Notes under the pieces: model-generated | The model's database searches: none | The model's input: the letters and a program-made list of their open reading frames with translations, nothing else | Told to the model about the DNA's origin: nothing | Shown here: one piece after another, positions 61,801 through 64,000 of the stretch | Layout: each line of letters begins with the position of its first letter | How positions within the stretch are numbered: position 1 is the stretch's first letter | NCBI GenBank assembly: GCA_034509425.1 | Contig: JAVTVJ010000550.1 | Location: forward strand, 2,670,994-2,734,993 | From: Eopsaltria australis | Lineage: Eukaryota; Chordata; Aves; Passeriformes; Petroicidae | DNA length: 64,000 bases | Direction of reading: 5' to 3' | Position numbers and translations under genes: made by a program

Positions 61801-64000
61801 CTGAGATGGCACTTATCCTTCTCACTGCTCTCTGGGAAGTAACTGTTTGAAGAGACTTTTATTGCTAAAATCTAGCAGCGTTTTCTGAAGAAGAAATATG
61901 GACTAAGAGACAATCAACGACAGCCTGGCAATTGATGCTTGGTATAATGGCTAATTACATTACAAAAACACTGGCTGCACTATTTCAGAGAACAAAAACA
62001 AAGAACTCCTTGAACCAGAAGATGTCTTTGCACAGAGCTCTTCACAGCATCCTCCAGACAAGTGGTCCCTGCCTGACAGCAGCCACTCTCAGACACTGCC
62101 AGTATACATGGGCAACAGCACCAGCACAGTATTTGCCTTCTCATCTTTGCTCTTATAATCAAAATATGTCTTTTAAAACTGTGCTTATGTTGATTACACC
62201 CTATCTGCATACTACCTTCACTCTGTCGTGTTGTTAAAATTTGTATTACACATCATGGTATAGAAGAGACCAACCACAGAGTAGCTGCATTATAAACTTG
62301 CAATGGCTGCTTTATAAAAGCCAACCAGTTTATCAAAATATGGCAGGAAGAAGTATAATGATTTCTGGAACAGAGATCAGACAGATAAAATATTAAGGCT
62401 CCAGGGGATTTTGAGAGCAGTTATTAATGTCCTCATGACCCTCAGCATTCACAGTACAGGTCAAGTTTTCAGTTACTCACATTTCCATGTGGGCACCAAA
62501 ACACAGAACACTGTGTACACTGCACATGAAGCAACTTTAGCAACCTCACTGTAGGAACAGAATGCACAGGCATGCAAGAGTTAACAAAAGAGTCTTTGGT
62601 TCAAACATTTTTCTCACAGGTGCACAGGAATACAGAACACAGAGATACTCATCTGATGTGGCCTAACTCACTCAAAGACAGTAACTCACACACGTGGCAG
62701 CCACAGCTCAGCCTGCCCAGAAACTCAGCCCCTGGCTGGCTGTCCCACTGGGAGCAGAGCACTCTGGAAAGTCTTCCCTTGGCAGGGGTGCTCTGCACTT
62801 GAACTTTACACCACACCTACTCACGAAGAAACTGAATTTCTTAGAATGATTCTGAATGGTTTCCCCTCACCTGCCCTTGGCTTTGAGTCTCTCCTCCCTT
62901 AAGAAACCAAATTTTAAAAATTAACCCAAGTTCCCGGGCACTGATCTTCATAGGCAGTGTATTTTAAAACAACACGGCCGTCTAGCGGTAGTAGTAGCTG
63001 CTTCTGCAAAGGAAATACTTTCTGCTGCGCACATTTGCTGTCCAACACTTGACACTTCCAGAAAATGGTGGGTTTGATATTTTGCTGTTTCATTTGGGTC
63101 TAAATTAAGGCTTTTTGCCTCTAAATCATGTAGACATACTGCACTTGCAAAGCTTATTTGGAAACAACTAGGCCTAAGATCAAGAAAGTTTCTTACTGAA
63201 CACTGGAAACACAAACATAATGAATGGAGGCAGTCTCTGAGTGAAGATGGCTCACTGAAATACTTCTAATTCCTGCTGCCTACTCTTCTTTGCTCAGCAC
63301 CCCCTCACAGGCAAATGTTCACTGAATCATGTGAGGTCCCTGCCATATCTTCAATCACTTGTGTATGTGCATTTTGGATTACACAGCTAAATATTTCCTG
63401 GGATTGTGATATTCGAATTCACCAGCACCAACAGAGTGAAAAAGAGAACTAACAATTCCTAGCCCATATATTTTCAGCATAAGATAGAAAAAAAAACCAC
63501 CTAGATTTATGATTTTGATTGTCAAGAAAGCATCTTCTGTATTTCTGGCTCAGGGGACAAGAACAAATCTATATCCAAAGATGGCAATGGCAGAATATGA
63601 CAAATTTTGACAATTAATCATTTTTGCTAGCTAGAACACATTGAACAAAGCACTGAGAAATACAGCAATGCCTGACAAACAAGTAGCCAAGCACTGATTT
63701 CTGGACAATAGCAACAGACAAATCACCTCATATAAAACAGGAATGCAGCAGCTGGCAGCATGTCTGGAGTCTGAAAAAGACACCTCTTTGATTCATAAAG
63801 CATGGTCTGCATCAGAAGTTTTGAAAAATAAAATATTCTTTATAATACACCCTCCCAGCTCTATAACAGCACTACCGACCTGAACTGGCCTCTCCCTTTT
63901 TGCCCCATTCCTCCCCCGTATTTCTGGCCACTCAAGATCACCTCCTTAATGGCAGGACAGCTCCTTGAGGAGACTCCAAGCCAGAAGACAGACAGCTATT
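58881..64000. other. unique and simple-repeat DNA, no gene seen
   Basis: It includes a TC dinucleotide run at about 60045-60063 and an A/C-rich tract at 60712-60790. Frames reach about 101 codons (61932-62237 plus) without domains. The end of the window shows nothing recognisable. Confidence 0.4.
60712..60790. repeat. A/C-rich low-complexity tract
   Basis: Plus-strand A runs interrupted by C and CC (AAAAACACC, AAAATAAACAAAC). Its complement produces a tryptophan/phenylalanine-rich chance frame. Confidence 0.85.

Noticed and set aside
1..64000. CRISPR arrays, operons, phage or plasmid modules
   Set aside because: No regularly spaced repeats, ribosome-binding sites or dense long frames; the repeats present are typical of a bird nuclear genome.

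Overview
This window is vertebrate nuclear DNA, most likely from a songbird (passerine). The evidence is the repeats. There are several CR1 LINE copies, a family abundant in birds. There are solo LTRs resembling avian endogenous-retrovirus LTRs. There are also two copies of a tRNA-Ile-derived SINE with a CR1-like tail, matching the passerine family known as TguSINE1. The base composition is AT-rich with many poly-A and A/C-rich tracts. I see no prokaryotic gene structure and no host coding exon I can defend. Family names come from remembered consensus sequences, not from a search.

Layout. 1-6.2 kb is mostly unique sequence with one probable minus-strand LTR (987-1423). 6.2-20 kb is mainly unique sequence with a SINE (6199-6337) and an old CR1 fragment (6601-6945). 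At 19,978-20,672 three retroposon pieces lie side by side: a CR1 tail, a second SINE and an LTR. 20.7-34.2 kb is AT-rich unique sequence with simple repeats and a short CR1 piece. 34,202-36,070 is a 5'-truncated CR1. At 39,050-39,212 there is a 163-bp LTR with both ends and a 5-bp target duplication but its middle missing. 54,948-55,584 is a GC-rich solo LTR. The rest, to 64 kb, is unique or simple-repeat DNA.

The most structured part is 42,440-49,420. One minus-strand CR1 LINE is split into four pieces by three solo LTRs (43,383-44,417; 44,610-46,840; 47,405-48,997), and a fourth LTR (44,847-45,429) sits inside the second. Most junctions are exact: each LTR starts TG and ends CA, and three of the four have perfect target duplications of 5 or 6 bp. 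The pieces join in order into one continuous, decayed CR1 ORF2 (endonuclease end, linker, reverse transcriptase) plus 3' tail. This gives a readable relative chronology.

The window therefore reads as an intron or intergenic region whose identifiable content is retroelement fossils. No intact gag, pol, env or CR1 ORF2 remains. I found no undescribed functional system. The most notable items are the nested stack, the miniature LTR, a TAAG-rich block inside a long LTR, and the SINE copies.
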